Assembly: GCA_026936325.1 (NCBI GenBank) | Contig: JAPTHN010000008.1 | Coordinates: 48,463,706 to 48,527,705, forward strand | Direction of reading: 5' to 3' | Length of the DNA: 64,000 bases | Origin: Platynereis dumerilii | Taxonomy: Eukaryota; Annelida; Polychaeta; Phyllodocida; Nereididae | Shown: in pieces, positions 51,301 to 61,337 of the stretch | Layout: every line of letters starts with the position of its first letter | Numbering within the stretch: position 1 is the first letter of the stretch | Position numbers and translations under genes: made by a program | The notes under the pieces: generated by a model | What the model was told of the DNA's origin: nothing | The model's input: only the letters and a program-made list of their open reading frames with translations | Databases searched by the model: none

Positions 51301-52386
51301 AATTCTTGATCAAGTTTATCAATAAGGTTAAAACCCATAAGGCGTGTAAAATGTGATAATATATATTCAGATCAGAAGTATGGCCATTGATCCAAAGTTT
51401 GTCGTACTGTGACATGCTTCTTTGATGAATTGTTTATCGTTAGCCTTTGTGAACAATATGTGTTTGACATGGCCTGTTTAACTTTTGCATCATCTTGTTC
51501 TGCCTTTTTAAATTCAGCAATCAACCACAATTTCTGTGCATCCTCGCTCTCCTGGGTCTCACCCTCGGGGAAATCAGAGGGTTGCCAAGCAACACAGCCA
51601 TAGCTGTCTTTCAAATATGTTGTTGAGCTGAGTCGCTTAGTGGAATCATTGTACACTCGCTTTCTAAGAGAGTTTTGTGGTTGCCTATTTTTGTTTTCTA
51701 GGTAATTTACTAGTCTAGTGACCATAGTATGAGTACCATCTCCCAGTGGCCCAATGCCAGGAACGTCGTCCTGGAATGTTTTAGGGTGCATAGAGACAAC
51801 TCGTCCAGCTATAATGTCTATACACTGCTTCCCGGGTCTTGGGTTTCATAGTGAATTTTGTCCCCAATTACTTTCACACAGTGCAAAAAGTCAGACTTCT
51901 TGGGTCGTACCTGGTCACGACAGTTGTCTAGCAAACTTTGATTCATGTTCTGCCATGTGATTTCAAACTTTTCTGCCCAGTCAATGGATGGTGCCACATG
52001 ATGCCGAAAATTCTCCTCACTTGATGTGGATGGTCCGGGAACAGGTTCATCGATAGTAGAGATTGTTTCTGTTGTTTCAGGACAGGAGGTTTCCACTTGT
52101 GACTCTGAAAAATTAACACCCAGCATTAGACATCAGATTTTGTAGTAGGCGATCTTTTGATGCAAAAAATTACCATTGTGAAATACCTGATTCTTTCTGG
52201 AGATCTTTTACTTTAGCTGCTAATTTCCTGCACTGCAGAAGGTTGAGAATGTTGCTTAGATCCCTCTCAGGATCAAGGAAGACCAGGTCCTCTACCTGGG
52301 TGAATCCATGCGACTCTAGCATTTCCATCAAAACACCCACTTCAACTGGTTCAAAAATCTTCTCAAATCACAACTGGGTGTCATTG
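48393..52386 (-). CDS. CACTA second gene: SAM-domain protein (TNPA position)
   Basis: Minus-strand pieces in order: about 52386-52190, a SAM-like helix bundle (LMEMLESHGFTQVEDLVFLD, ILNLLQCRKL); 52126-51818 and 51791-51372, a central region with WAEKFEITW, DSYGCVAWQPSDFPEGET and YCSQRLTIN; 51338-51096, a helical continuation; about 49800-49743, HPHIRFTG; 48605-48393, a C-terminal region (FAVYYVLNMAYPDEGSVTLEFIQR). This set of phrases recurs in 'SAM domain-containing protein 3-like' sequences scattered through fish and cnidarian genomes. I infer it is the element's accessory protein, by position like TNPA of plant CACTA elements. A one-base shift near 51835 and an in-frame TGA at 51372 show it is inactive here. 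Exon limits are approximate. Confidence 0.6.
48863..49341. mobile_element. MITE with C-rich minisatellite core
   Basis: CTCATGAAAGGATACACCCC on the left and its inverse GGGGTGTATCCTGTCATGAG on the right bound about 440 bp of imperfect CTTGCCCC/CTTACCCC/CTAGCCCC units, about 10 bp each. A left end of the same family is at 52882. Open frames across it are compositional. Confidence 0.8.
49612..49695. repeat. Short palindrome
   Basis: ACTCAACGAGAGCTGATGG and its inverse, with a loop of about 25 bp between arms of about 28 bp. Inside the CACTA element. Confidence 0.75.
49978..50763. mobile_element. MITE with GGGGAGAGC inverted ends, copy 2
   Basis: GGGGAGAGCAGGGCACAGTG at the left and CACTGTGCCTCGCTCTCC at the right are inverted copies. 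An internal TCACTGTGCC word recurs (50548) with its inverse GGGCACAGTGAG (50570). Same family as 4514-5416. Confidence 0.8.
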
Positions 52387-52528
52387 CCATTTCCTTACCT
52401 GAAATTTTGAAAATGAGACATTAACTTCAAAACCACAATATGCCACACATACCTTCACTGGATGGGGATTGATGAACACATTTCGATTCCAAAATTCAAG
52501 CCATCCCAAATTCTTAAATCCAGCCAAT

Positions 52529-52826
52529 GTTTGTTTGTTTGTGTTTTACGCCTCTGCAGCACCTTAGACAGTCCTTAGTGGGCTATATCGAGGCAGGCGA
52601 CCGCCATATAATGATGAGATGAGAAGACTGAGTCTGGCACAAACATACCCTATTAATTCCGGGATGCCCAGGGTCTTTCAGTTGTCCCAGCATAGAATAC
52701 TGGATACAACCCGCCTCCATTTAATGTCCCATGGGCTAGGACTAAAGTGAGTTCCCGGGGTGAGATTTGAACCCACGCCCTCAAAGCCAGTTGACAAGTG
52801 CACTTACCAATTAGGCCACGAGGGAA
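52529..52826 (-). mobile_element. tRNA-derived SINE, second family
   Basis: Read on the minus strand it starts near 52826 with GTTCCCTCGTGGCCTAATTG (A-box half), has GGGTTCAAATCTC (B box) near 52770, a body with GGCGGTCGCCTGCCTCGATA, and ends in an (AAAC)n tail near 52532. Sequence unrelated to the SINE at 22177. Nested in the CACTA element. Confidence 0.8.
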
Positions 52827-52881
52827 CACAAATCCAGCCAATGACTCAACCCCATAAACATTTCCCTTGACATCTGAAGGC

Positions 52882-53030
52882 CTCATGACAGAATATACAA
52901 ACACCCCTACCTCCACTCCACTCAAATTTAGAATTTCCGTAACATCAATTACTCCAGATCTTACCCCACAATTACACCTACACCTGCCTCACACCACTTC
53001 TCCCAGCTTCCCCCAAATTGCCCCCACTAA
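52882..53030 (+). mobile_element. Left end of the C-rich MITE family
   Basis: CTCATGACAGAATATACAAA followed by C-rich units resembles the start of the MITE at 48863. The right end is replaced by the array that follows. Confidence 0.55.
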
Positions 53031-55200
53031 TTCACGAGGCAGAAGGAAAAAATTCGGTAGAAAAATGTTGCAAAAAAGGACAGTTACAGAAGAGATTTTG
53101 GAAGAATCAGTTAGAAAATTACGTGAAAAAAGAAAATGATAGGAAAAAAAAAATTAGGAAAAAAAAAATATTGTAAAAAATTGAGGGAAAAAGAATGTGA
53201 AAAAAAAAGTTGAAAAAAAGTTGAAAAAACAAATTTAAAAAAAAAAAATGTAGGAAAAAAATAATTTTGGAGGGCAATAGTCCAGGGCAATGCTAAAAGA
53301 ATGACTGACTTGTGACCAGCTCTTAGCCAATGATAGCTCTGCTGTCATAGTACAGGTCTAATAATATACAAATACTGACAGATTTCGGAGCCAGGCATTA
53401 GTCAAATCTATTTCCCTCGAGGTTGTGTAAGTGAAAACTATTTCACGAGGCCGAAGGAAAAAATTTGGAAGAAAAATGTTGAAAATAAACAGTTACGGCA
53501 AAAAGGAAAAATCGCTTAAAAAATAACATGAATGAAAAATTGTGGAAAAAAAAATTGGAGAAGAGAAATTGCGAAAAAAATAATTGGAAAAAATTGAGGG
53601 AAAAAGAATGTGGAAAAAAAAGTTGAAAAAAAAAGAGAATTGTGAACAAATTTTCAGAAAAAAGAAATTTAAGAGAAAAAAATTGAAAAAAAAAATTTTG
53701 AAAAAGTTTTTTTTCTCAAATTTGTTCTAAAAAAAATATTTTTGAAGGGCAATAGTCCAGGGCAATGCTAAAAGAATGACTGACATGTGACCAGCTCTCA
53801 ACCAATGACATCTTTGCTTTCATGGTGCCGGTTTTTAAAATAATATACAAATACTGACAGATTTTGGAGCCAGGCATTAGTCAAATCTATTTCCCTCGAG
53901 GTTGTGTAAGTGAAAACCATTTCACGATGCGAAAGGAAAAAATTTGGAAGAAAAATGTTGAAAATAAACAGTTTCGGAAAAAATATTTTGGAAAGAGGAA
54001 AATCGCTTAAAAAATAACATGAACGAAAAATTGTGGAAAAAAAAAATTGGAAAAGAGAAATTGTGAAAAAAAAAATTGTGAAAAAAAAAATTGGAAAAAA
54101 AGAATGCGGAAAAAAAAAATTGGAAAAAAAAAGAATTGTGATCAAACAAATTTTCAGAAAAAAAAATTTTAGAGAAAAAATTTGGAAAAAGTTTTTTTTT
54201 TTTTTTTTTTTCTTAAAAAAATATATTTTTGGAGGGCAATAGTCCAGGGCAATGCTAAAAGAATGACTGACATGTGACCAGCTCTCAACCAATGACATCT
54301 TTGCTTTCATGGTGCAGGTTTTTAAAAATAATATTTAATACAGACAGATTTCGGAGCCAGGCATTAGTCAAATCTATTTCCCTCGAGGGTGTGTAAGTGA
54401 ATACTATTTCACGAGGCGCAAGGAAAAAATTTGGAAGAAAAATGTTGAAAATAAACAGTTACGGAAAAAAGGTTTTGGAAAAAAAAATTGGTTAAACAAA
54501 TTGAAAAAAAATTTTCTGAAAGAGAAAACGTTTTGGAAAAAAATATATTTGGAGGGCAATAGTCCAGGGCAATACTAAAAGAATGACTGACATGTGACCA
54601 GCTCTCAGCCAAAAACAGCTCTGCTTTCATGGTGCAAGTTTAATAATATACAAATATTGACTGATTTCGAGGGCATTACTCAAATATATTTTCCTCGAGG
54701 GTGTGTAAGTAAAAAATATTTCATGAGGCCGAAGACATTTTACTGATGCCCTCAATATCAGTCAATATTTGTATAATATTACCATGCAATAGTTAAAATT
54801 AAAATGGGGACATTAGTGAAGGCTACTGCCCTGCATTAGTCCACAAAACAAAAAAAAATTCATCAAAACTATTAATAGTGCAATGTTTGTGTCTGCTTAT
54901 CTATTTGGTACAATAAAACAAATAAACGCTGTAGACTGACTATCTCAGGCAGCAGTCAAATGTTTTTCCCTCTCGTGTGTGTAGGGAAAACTATAGCCTC
55001 GACCATCGGCCCCGTTAATAAGTTTTAACTTAAACACCCTCGAGGGAAATAGATTTGACTAATGCCTGGCACCGAAATCCGTCAATATTTGAATACTGAA
55101 GACCTGCACCACGAAAGCAGAGCTGTCATTGGCTGAGAGCTGGTCACATGTCGGTCATTATTTCAGTATTGCCTTGGACTATTGCCCCCCAAATTTTTTT
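53031..55200. repeat. Array of 310-490 bp A-rich units, last one inverted
   Basis: The phrase TTCACGAGGC(CGAAGG) or a near form starts units at 53031, 53442, 53921, 54408 and 54719. Each full unit has a GGAAAAAAATTG-rich tract, then GGCAATAGTCCAGGGCAATG, ATGACTGACATGTGACCAGC and TTTCCCTCGAGG. About 55036-55200 is the same unit in inverse orientation. Frames full of phenylalanine on the minus strand and lysine on the plus strand are artefacts. Confidence 0.85.
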
Positions 55201-55336
55201 TTTTCCATTTTCGTTTTTCCCTTAAAATCAATTACTCCACTCGTTCGTATCTTCCCCCCCCCCCCAACTCTAATTCCATGTGTATGAGTGAAATGGAGCT
55301 TTATAAACATATATATTTATATGATTTACTTACCGT

Positions 55337-57971
55337 TTAAACTGAGTGTTTTGCAATCTGCATTCCTCGACCACCAAAGCTGTATGGTTCAAGCGAAGAA
55401 AGGTGTGACAGGCTAGAATGAGTGACAACCAATAACTCAGCATTATTCTCAGGAAGTATTTCTATTAACTGCAACTCAGGTAAAAGCACTGCATTTGTGT
55501 GTTTAACAAGAAAGAATAAACCGTCCTGATTTAAAATTAAAATTTTCAAAATTTCCCCACAATATGACCCTTGAAACAGTACATAAGACCCGGTCTTGTA
55601 ACATATGCCATTCAGTGAAACTTTGTCTGACATACCAGTGAAATCAGACTTGGTCAACTCAGGGACCCTTTTGATAGCCAATTGGACTTTTTGATCAAAA
55701 AGATTGATATTTGCTGACAATGACACTGCTGAATCATAAGACATAGGATTTCTGAACAAAGAATCTTGAGAGTACAGTGATTGTAGTAGTTGATGTTTCT
55801 CGGCCATAGTTTTGGTTACATTTTTGTAGTTCTGTGCTGATGACATGCACTTCTTAAAGTAAGAATACTTACTCTCGAACCTCAGAGTCCACAGTCTTAT
55901 GAGTGGACCACAAGCTAAAGTGAGATAGGGATAGTGTGTCAAATAGTGATGTTTGGGTTTCAGTTGTGCCAATGGAAATATTCTTGACCTCAGGTCAAAG
56001 TATTCTTCAATCAAGTCATTCATGATGATCACTTCATTGACTGTCAGAACTGGTTTGCAAACATAACCTACTATTCTGATAAGCAGGATTAACAACTGCA
56101 ATACTGAATCACAGACATCGACAATAAGATAACCAATGTACAATGGCAGAAATCTGAGGAAAACCCAAACTTGAACAGCATGCCCTTGAACTGCCTTTTC
56201 ATTCATATGGGGAGGTTTGTCAGCGGCTTCAGCGCCTTTCAGCTGCACTGAACCAATCCTCTGGTTAAGCATATTGTATGTAAACCATTTCCGTTCATAA
56301 ATGAAGTATTGTAGACTTAAGTGCAGATCTTCTTTCACCAGACCTTCAAAAAGATAGACCAGGAGCAGTAACATGGAAGTGTTCTAGACGATTAAACAGT
56401 GAATCAAATTCAACGCCTTGATTGTGTGTTGAATTCTCCATCTTATTTCTCAGAGCCTCATTGTAATTTTCCTTTGTTCTCAGTGCATGGTTCCTTGGAC
56501 ATAGAAGTCCATTGTCCAGATCAGCCTTTGGATACAAGCAGTAACGACACCAATGACTTGCTTTATTGAAGTTTTCAACAAACCCTCCAACCATATGGCT
56601 CCCCAAATTGTCTCCAAGAATGAATGTGACAGAACCTTTTTTTGTTCCCCATTTTTCACCCAAAAATACGCCATTTTCAAGATTTTTCAAATCACTCAGC
56701 AACGGTGCAAAGATTGTTTCGTGGCCTGCTTTTTTGAATTCACCTTCTTTGCATAGCAAGACAAGTTGCATGGTGTCAACTGCACTTCTAACAGAGGAAT
56801 GGAGATTACCTAAAGAAAAGTATACAGCCAAAATTTTATGCTTCTTCATTGCAGACCCCAGAGGGTTGACAATTTCGAAAGCATCTTGATATAGGATAAC
56901 CTGGATTGCATCAGGATTGTCTCTGAAAAAGTTATTGTTTTGGAAGACAAAACCATCAACAAAGTCTTCAAGATTTTCGTTTTGTTTCGCAGAGCTCCTC
57001 AACACACTTTCAAATTTGGAATCATTGTAAATATTCCTGATTGAATCAAAAATGGGAACATAATGAAAATGCGCCTTGTTGTGTGCATCTAAGTTGTAGG
57101 CAACAGGTGCCACAAAATTGAAGTGTGATTTATAGTATGTCTTCCTAGTTTGGGATGATCTGAGAATACCATTTACTGGATCTAATGAACAACTTAGAGC
57201 ATCATTTCTAATAAATGACATAATTTGCTCCTTTGATTCATTTGAAACCATTTCGTTGTCAAGTACTTGTCTTATGTTACCCTCGACACTTGCCAGGTTC
57301 ATCTGGTTGACCATTTGAAATTCTTGGACAATTGAATCAATGACTCTAACTGGTACATGGTGTTTAGTTTGTAAATTTAACAAAAAAAGTGCAAATTTTT
57401 CCTTCACAACATCAGCTAGTTCCTGATTTGAACTGCCATCATCGATTTCATCATCTTGATGGTTCATGAATGGAATATCAGCAACTTCTACTGATGACTG
57501 TGATATGTCACCGCATCCAGTTACAGAATCAGCTAAAGGCTCGCCACTGACTGTCATATCAAAATAAGTGCTTATCTGATCATATGACATATTTTTGTGA
57601 CTTCTACTAATATGGGACTTGAAAGAGCTGATTACTGCAAATTCCTTGCCACAACGAATGAAAGGACACTGCACACGGTCTCCACATTTAATGTGATCTC
57701 TTAAATGAGCTAGTAGCTGTTTCACGTCACATTGCACTTTTCTACAATGCACTGAATTACAGCGAAGTTCAGGACAACCAATACTTTGACTTACATTGTT
57801 TCTGACATGGTTCCTAAGTACATGAAGTCTCACTCCTGTATAGGATGTCAGCTTCATTTGGCACTCAGCACATGCAAATTGTACATTAGGAATATTGGAA
57901 TGCACTTTACAGTGATTTACATACTTCAAGATTGACTGAGAATGGAAATGGCATATGTTACAATGAAACAT
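55337..57971 (-). CDS. EnSpm/CACTA-type transposase with C2H2 fingers, broken
   Basis: ATG at 57971. The first roughly 120 residues hold three to four C2H2-type zinc fingers (CNICHFHS, CAECQMKL, CPFIRCGKEF with paired histidines), presumably for binding the element's ends. The middle has YQDAFEIVNPLGSAMKKHK, a LGNLHSSVRS segment, FAPLLSDLKNLENG, ILGDNLGSH and CRYC. This order parallels plant Transposase_21 proteins. The second frame (56374-55337) continues with LFEGLVKEDLHLSLQYF, LKPKHHYLTHYP and RFESKYSYFKKC, phrases I know from transposon-derived proteins in fish and corals. The two frames overlap by 29 bases in different phase at APGLSF/LFEGL, where relatives have a few extra residues, so a small deletion with frameshift has inactivated it. 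The catalytic triad cannot be assigned by eye. Confidence 0.75.
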
Positions 57972-58169
57972 TTTTAACACACACTAAATACACGCTAAAT
58001 ACCTTTACCGGTTTGCCAAAATGGTCCAACTTCACTGAGTTATAAAGCTGATATGAAGAATTTAAGGCTTTCTTAAGGCAAAAAGCTATTCAGGTCAACA
58101 TCTAATCTCTTGTTCTATACGATTTAAAATTGGGTGCATTCATTGTTTCCCAATTTAAATGATTTGTCT

Positions 58170-58401
58170 GCTAATCACAAGTTGCTTGTAAATTTACAGT
58201 TAAAGTAACAGTGATTTTACGTGAGCTGCCTGTTAAATAACATGATTCAAGGAAGCAGCAGCATCATCATGTTGGAGTCATTTTTTTAGTAGACAAAGAA
58301 CTGTAAATTCACAGACTGGGCCAGTAAAAATAAAATACAGGTAAAATGATAATGTATTTACAGTTATTTGAGCTGTTAAATCACGCTCATTTCTTACAGT
58401 G
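58170..58401. repeat. Right terminal and subterminal repeats of the CACTA element
   Basis: TTTACAGTTA, ACTGTAAATTCACAG, TTTACAGTTATTTGAG and TTACAGTG, ending at 58401. Confidence 0.7.
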
Positions 58402-58500
58402 TTCCAGAGGCTAGAATGGTCCATTATTAGTCACATTTCTAATTAATTGAAAATCTGTAACAAAGGAAAACACTTTAAGTTATTTTTTTTGCTCATCCTG
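58402..58500 (+). repeat. Resumption of the duplicated receptor flank
   Basis: TAGAATGGTCCATTATTAGTC and AACAAAGGAAAA match 42264-42353. This is the right half of the locus interrupted by the CACTA element. Confidence 0.85.
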
Positions 58501-59027
58501 GTGTTTACGGAAGATGCTCGGAAGCTGCAAATTCTCGAAGGTAGTGCTTACGGCTTCTCCTCAACATGTGGGGAGTACCAGGGTCTAGAGTTTTGTACCA
58601 CGTGACAAACTGGTTCATTGAGTAAAGCTCTCCAGTTCTGGTCCGGGAGACGTGGGTGAGAACTGAAGGGTGTAGAAGGGCGAGCATTATCCGGAGGGTG
58701 CGAGGTTTAGGAACTTTTCTTGGGATGTACTATATGCATACTAGTAAGAGGCTAAATTATAGGTAGGAGCTGTACCCCTCTCGGACATTGAGGTAGATCT
58801 AATGTTGGTCTAACGAAGCATTAAACCTCCAATCCACATCGGAACCAACGTTACGAAACTACGTAATTTGTCGACACATTTTCCAGACGTTAATACGTAA
58901 TTTTAGACGTTGATACGAGTAATACAAGCCGTATCTCACTCTACGAAGCATTTTAACGTTGGTCTGATGGTCATTGACCGTCTTCCCGCCTTCTAGGATC
59001 CAGCGTTTCAGACGACCGGCCCCCTCT

Positions 59028-59068
59028 TGCGCATGCGCACTTGCGTACAAGAAGCCAAAATGGCGGGC
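59028..59068 (+). promoter_or_regulatory. Candidate TATA-less promoter (NRF1 and YY1 sites)
   Basis: TGCGCATGCGCA at 59028-59039 is a palindromic NRF1-type site and AAAATGGCGGGC at 59057-59068 matches a YY1 site. The surrounding 58980-59440 is GC- and CpG-richer than its neighbours. A consensus splice donor follows at 59438. Confidence 0.45.
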
Positions 59069-59277
59069 TGACTCGAATGTGTGATATTTCGGATGGTGAT
59101 TTTGCTAATAACGAAGGATTTAACGCATTGACAAGCCTCATAATGTGGTTTGCTCCCTAGATTAACTACTTGGCTACAACTTGAGCATGTTTTGGACGGT
59201 CGGAATGCTTTATTGCGAAAGATTGAGGCCCGGCAATGTGAAAAATCGAACGGCATGGTCGGAACGCCCGGCCAGGA

Positions 59278-59437
59278 ATGACTCGATCAGCTGTTTCAGT
59301 ATTTGTGATTCAATTATGGACTGAATATTGGACATATATACCCCGTTCTGGATGGATATACCCGGTTACCAAACCCGGGAGGACGCATGGACGTGGATAC
59401 GGCCGGAATTCGTTGGACACCGGCGCTGGAGTCACAG
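59278..59437 (+). CDS. Possible first coding exon
   Basis: An ATG at 59278 opens a frame of 53 codons plus one base to CAG|GTAAGT, a perfect consensus donor at 59438. The peptide (MTRSAVSVFVIQLWTEYW...) is not recognised, so the exon may be non-coding or the frame accidental. No downstream exon was identified. It lies between two regions rich in AACGTT and TACGTA words, so it may belong to a mobile element. Confidence 0.3.
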
Positions 59438-59443
59438 GTAAGT

Positions 59444-60245
59444 CTCTTCAAGATGTCGATTTTTTTTTCAGGGGCGGATCGTCTGATGGGAGGGGGGGGT
59501 TTTAATATGTTCAATTTTGTTCTGTTTAGTAGCTTTTAAGCTCTTTTAGTTCAGTTCAGGTTGTTTTCAGGTTGATTTATATATATATAGCGTGTTCGGG
59601 ATCATTGTCCAGGTAGGGTGGGGTGGGGGGTGGGGAGAGCATCCCAGCCAGGTGGGAGGATTTAATTATTTTGATTGAGATCTGCAAATATAAAACAAAA
59701 AATTAAAGCAGTACAAACAGAGCTATCCAAAAAGGATGGCTCCCAAAATTAATAGACTTTTCTTCCTCATTTTACTGAGCAGTCTACAAGTCCACTTAGG
59801 GACTATAAATAAAATAAAATAAAAACACTTACCTTGCATGTTGAAATTGAAAATGTTACTGCAATTTTACCGTGATAAAATTGGAACATTCTCGGCATCT
59901 AGGACAGTTGCAATGAGGTACCATTAAACTTGGGTCTTATACAATTCTCATAATGCATCTTTGTGGTCATGGAAAAACTTTTTAATTTTTTTTTGACCTA
60001 GATCATCTTTCACATTTTCACAAGTACTTATTTGGTAATTTTTGTGAATGGTGGATCAACTATTTCTTTATGACTTCATCTTATCGTCAAAAGCAAGCAT
60101 CCTGTTGGAGTTTTTATATCCTCAAAGGGACCAGATAGATTGGAATAGGTATTTAATAGATGGCGCTACAAGGCGCTCTGTGAATCAGGATCCTAGGTTC
60201 TGCAACTTTGTGCAAACCTTCAACAAACCTTTGGCAGATACGTAT
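59444..60245. other. No gene recognised
   Basis: A G-run near 59490, AT-rich sequence, and an open frame at 60048-60356 that runs into the tandem array and is not convincing. Confidence 0.4.
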
Positions 60246-60720
60246 GATCAGACGTTTGCCCTGAACATTATTTTCAAACGTTGTCCATACATATCAAAAA
60301 CACGTTGGAGAAACCTTGGAACTTACGTATTGCCAAATGTTCGACCATACCTTTGATAAACCTATGAATCAAAGGTATGGTAATACGTAACAGTCTAAGG
60401 TTGTAAAAACCTCTCAAATGAATGTTCGACAAACCTATGAATCAAAGGTACGGTCATACGTAGTAGTCAAACGTCCTTCAAACCTCTCAACCAAAGGTAT
60501 GACTTACGTAATACTCTAAGGTTTTAAAAACCTCTCGAATGAATGTTCTACAAACCTTTGAATCAAAGGTATGGTCATACGTTTTAGTCAAACGTTCTTC
60601 AAACCTCTCAACCAAAGGTATGACTTACGTATGACTGACACGTTTAGCTAGACGTTACGACCAAATGTTCTTCCAACCTCTCAATCAAAGGTATGACTTA
60701 CGTGTGACTCGAACGTTAGG
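60246..60720. repeat. 121-bp tandem array, about four units
   Basis: CAACCAAAGGTATGACTTAC occurs at 60488 and 60609 (period 121), with diverged units before and after. Each unit contains two half-units of AAAGGTATG-N-TACGT plus ACCTCT and AAACGTTC words. Diverged pieces of the same vocabulary lie at 58810-58930 and up to 60900. Confidence 0.75.
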
Positions 60721-61337
60721 CCGAACTATAAAACAAACTATCTGCCAACCTCTTACTAAGGTTGCTACCTACGTTTGGTTTTCCATCTGAGTGCAACGTT
60801 TTGAAATTACCTTTGCCCTACCTTTGTCATACGTTGTTTGGCCCAACGTCTGATTCTAACCAAAATAATTACGTAGTGAGAGGTTTGATTTACGTTGCTG
60901 CTCAGGAGGGACATCCCTTGTCTATGCTCTTTGAGACACCTTTATATTTCCAAGATTCGAAGGATAATTTGAATATATTGGGTTCGAAGCAAGTCTGCAG
61001 GGATGAATGCACCTACCCATGGTATAAGCTTTCATACCTGTCTAATGCGATTGGCCAGTAGTCAGTAAATGCATGAAAAATTTTGCATTAAATATCCATT
61101 TGACCCTATACTGGTTTTTTCCTTGTACATTGTATACTAATAATTAACAAATTTAGTCACATACGGTTATGTGATCATATACTGTTATTTTTTCTTGCAT
61201 ACTGAAATGTTTTTGACGGGCAAAAAGAGGTTGGATAAGGGAATAAGTAGGCTCTGCCTCGACATGGGATAATACCTTTTATGATATAGTTATTTACTTT
61301 TTTGATGATATAAATAAAGTGGAGTTAAGAAACATAC

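Larger units (their letters stand above)
46604..58401 (-). mobile_element. EnSpm/CACTA-type DNA transposon, 11.8 kb
   Basis: Both ends begin CACT and are imperfect inverted copies (CACTCTACGAAAT on the left, CACTGTAAGAAAT read inward on the right). Flanks are TT at 46602-46603 and 58402-58403; the paralogous locus at 42253/42254 is uninterrupted, which confirms the boundaries. TTTACAGT/ACTGTAAA words are dense within about 250 bp of each end. Inside are two minus-strand genes, a transposase and a SAM-domain protein, both with frame breaks. Nested elements lie at 47576, 48863, 49978, 52529 and 52879-55200. The CACT ends, 2-bp target and transposase layout agree with EnSpm/CACTA. Confidence 0.8.

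Noticed and set aside
53443-54630. Phenylalanine-rich and lysine-rich frames
   Set aside because: Translations of the A-rich tracts in the 53-55 kb array; no domain, no splice context.
53031-55200. CRISPR-like array
   Set aside because: Units are 310-490 bp, have no short repeat/spacer alternation, and the genome is animal.
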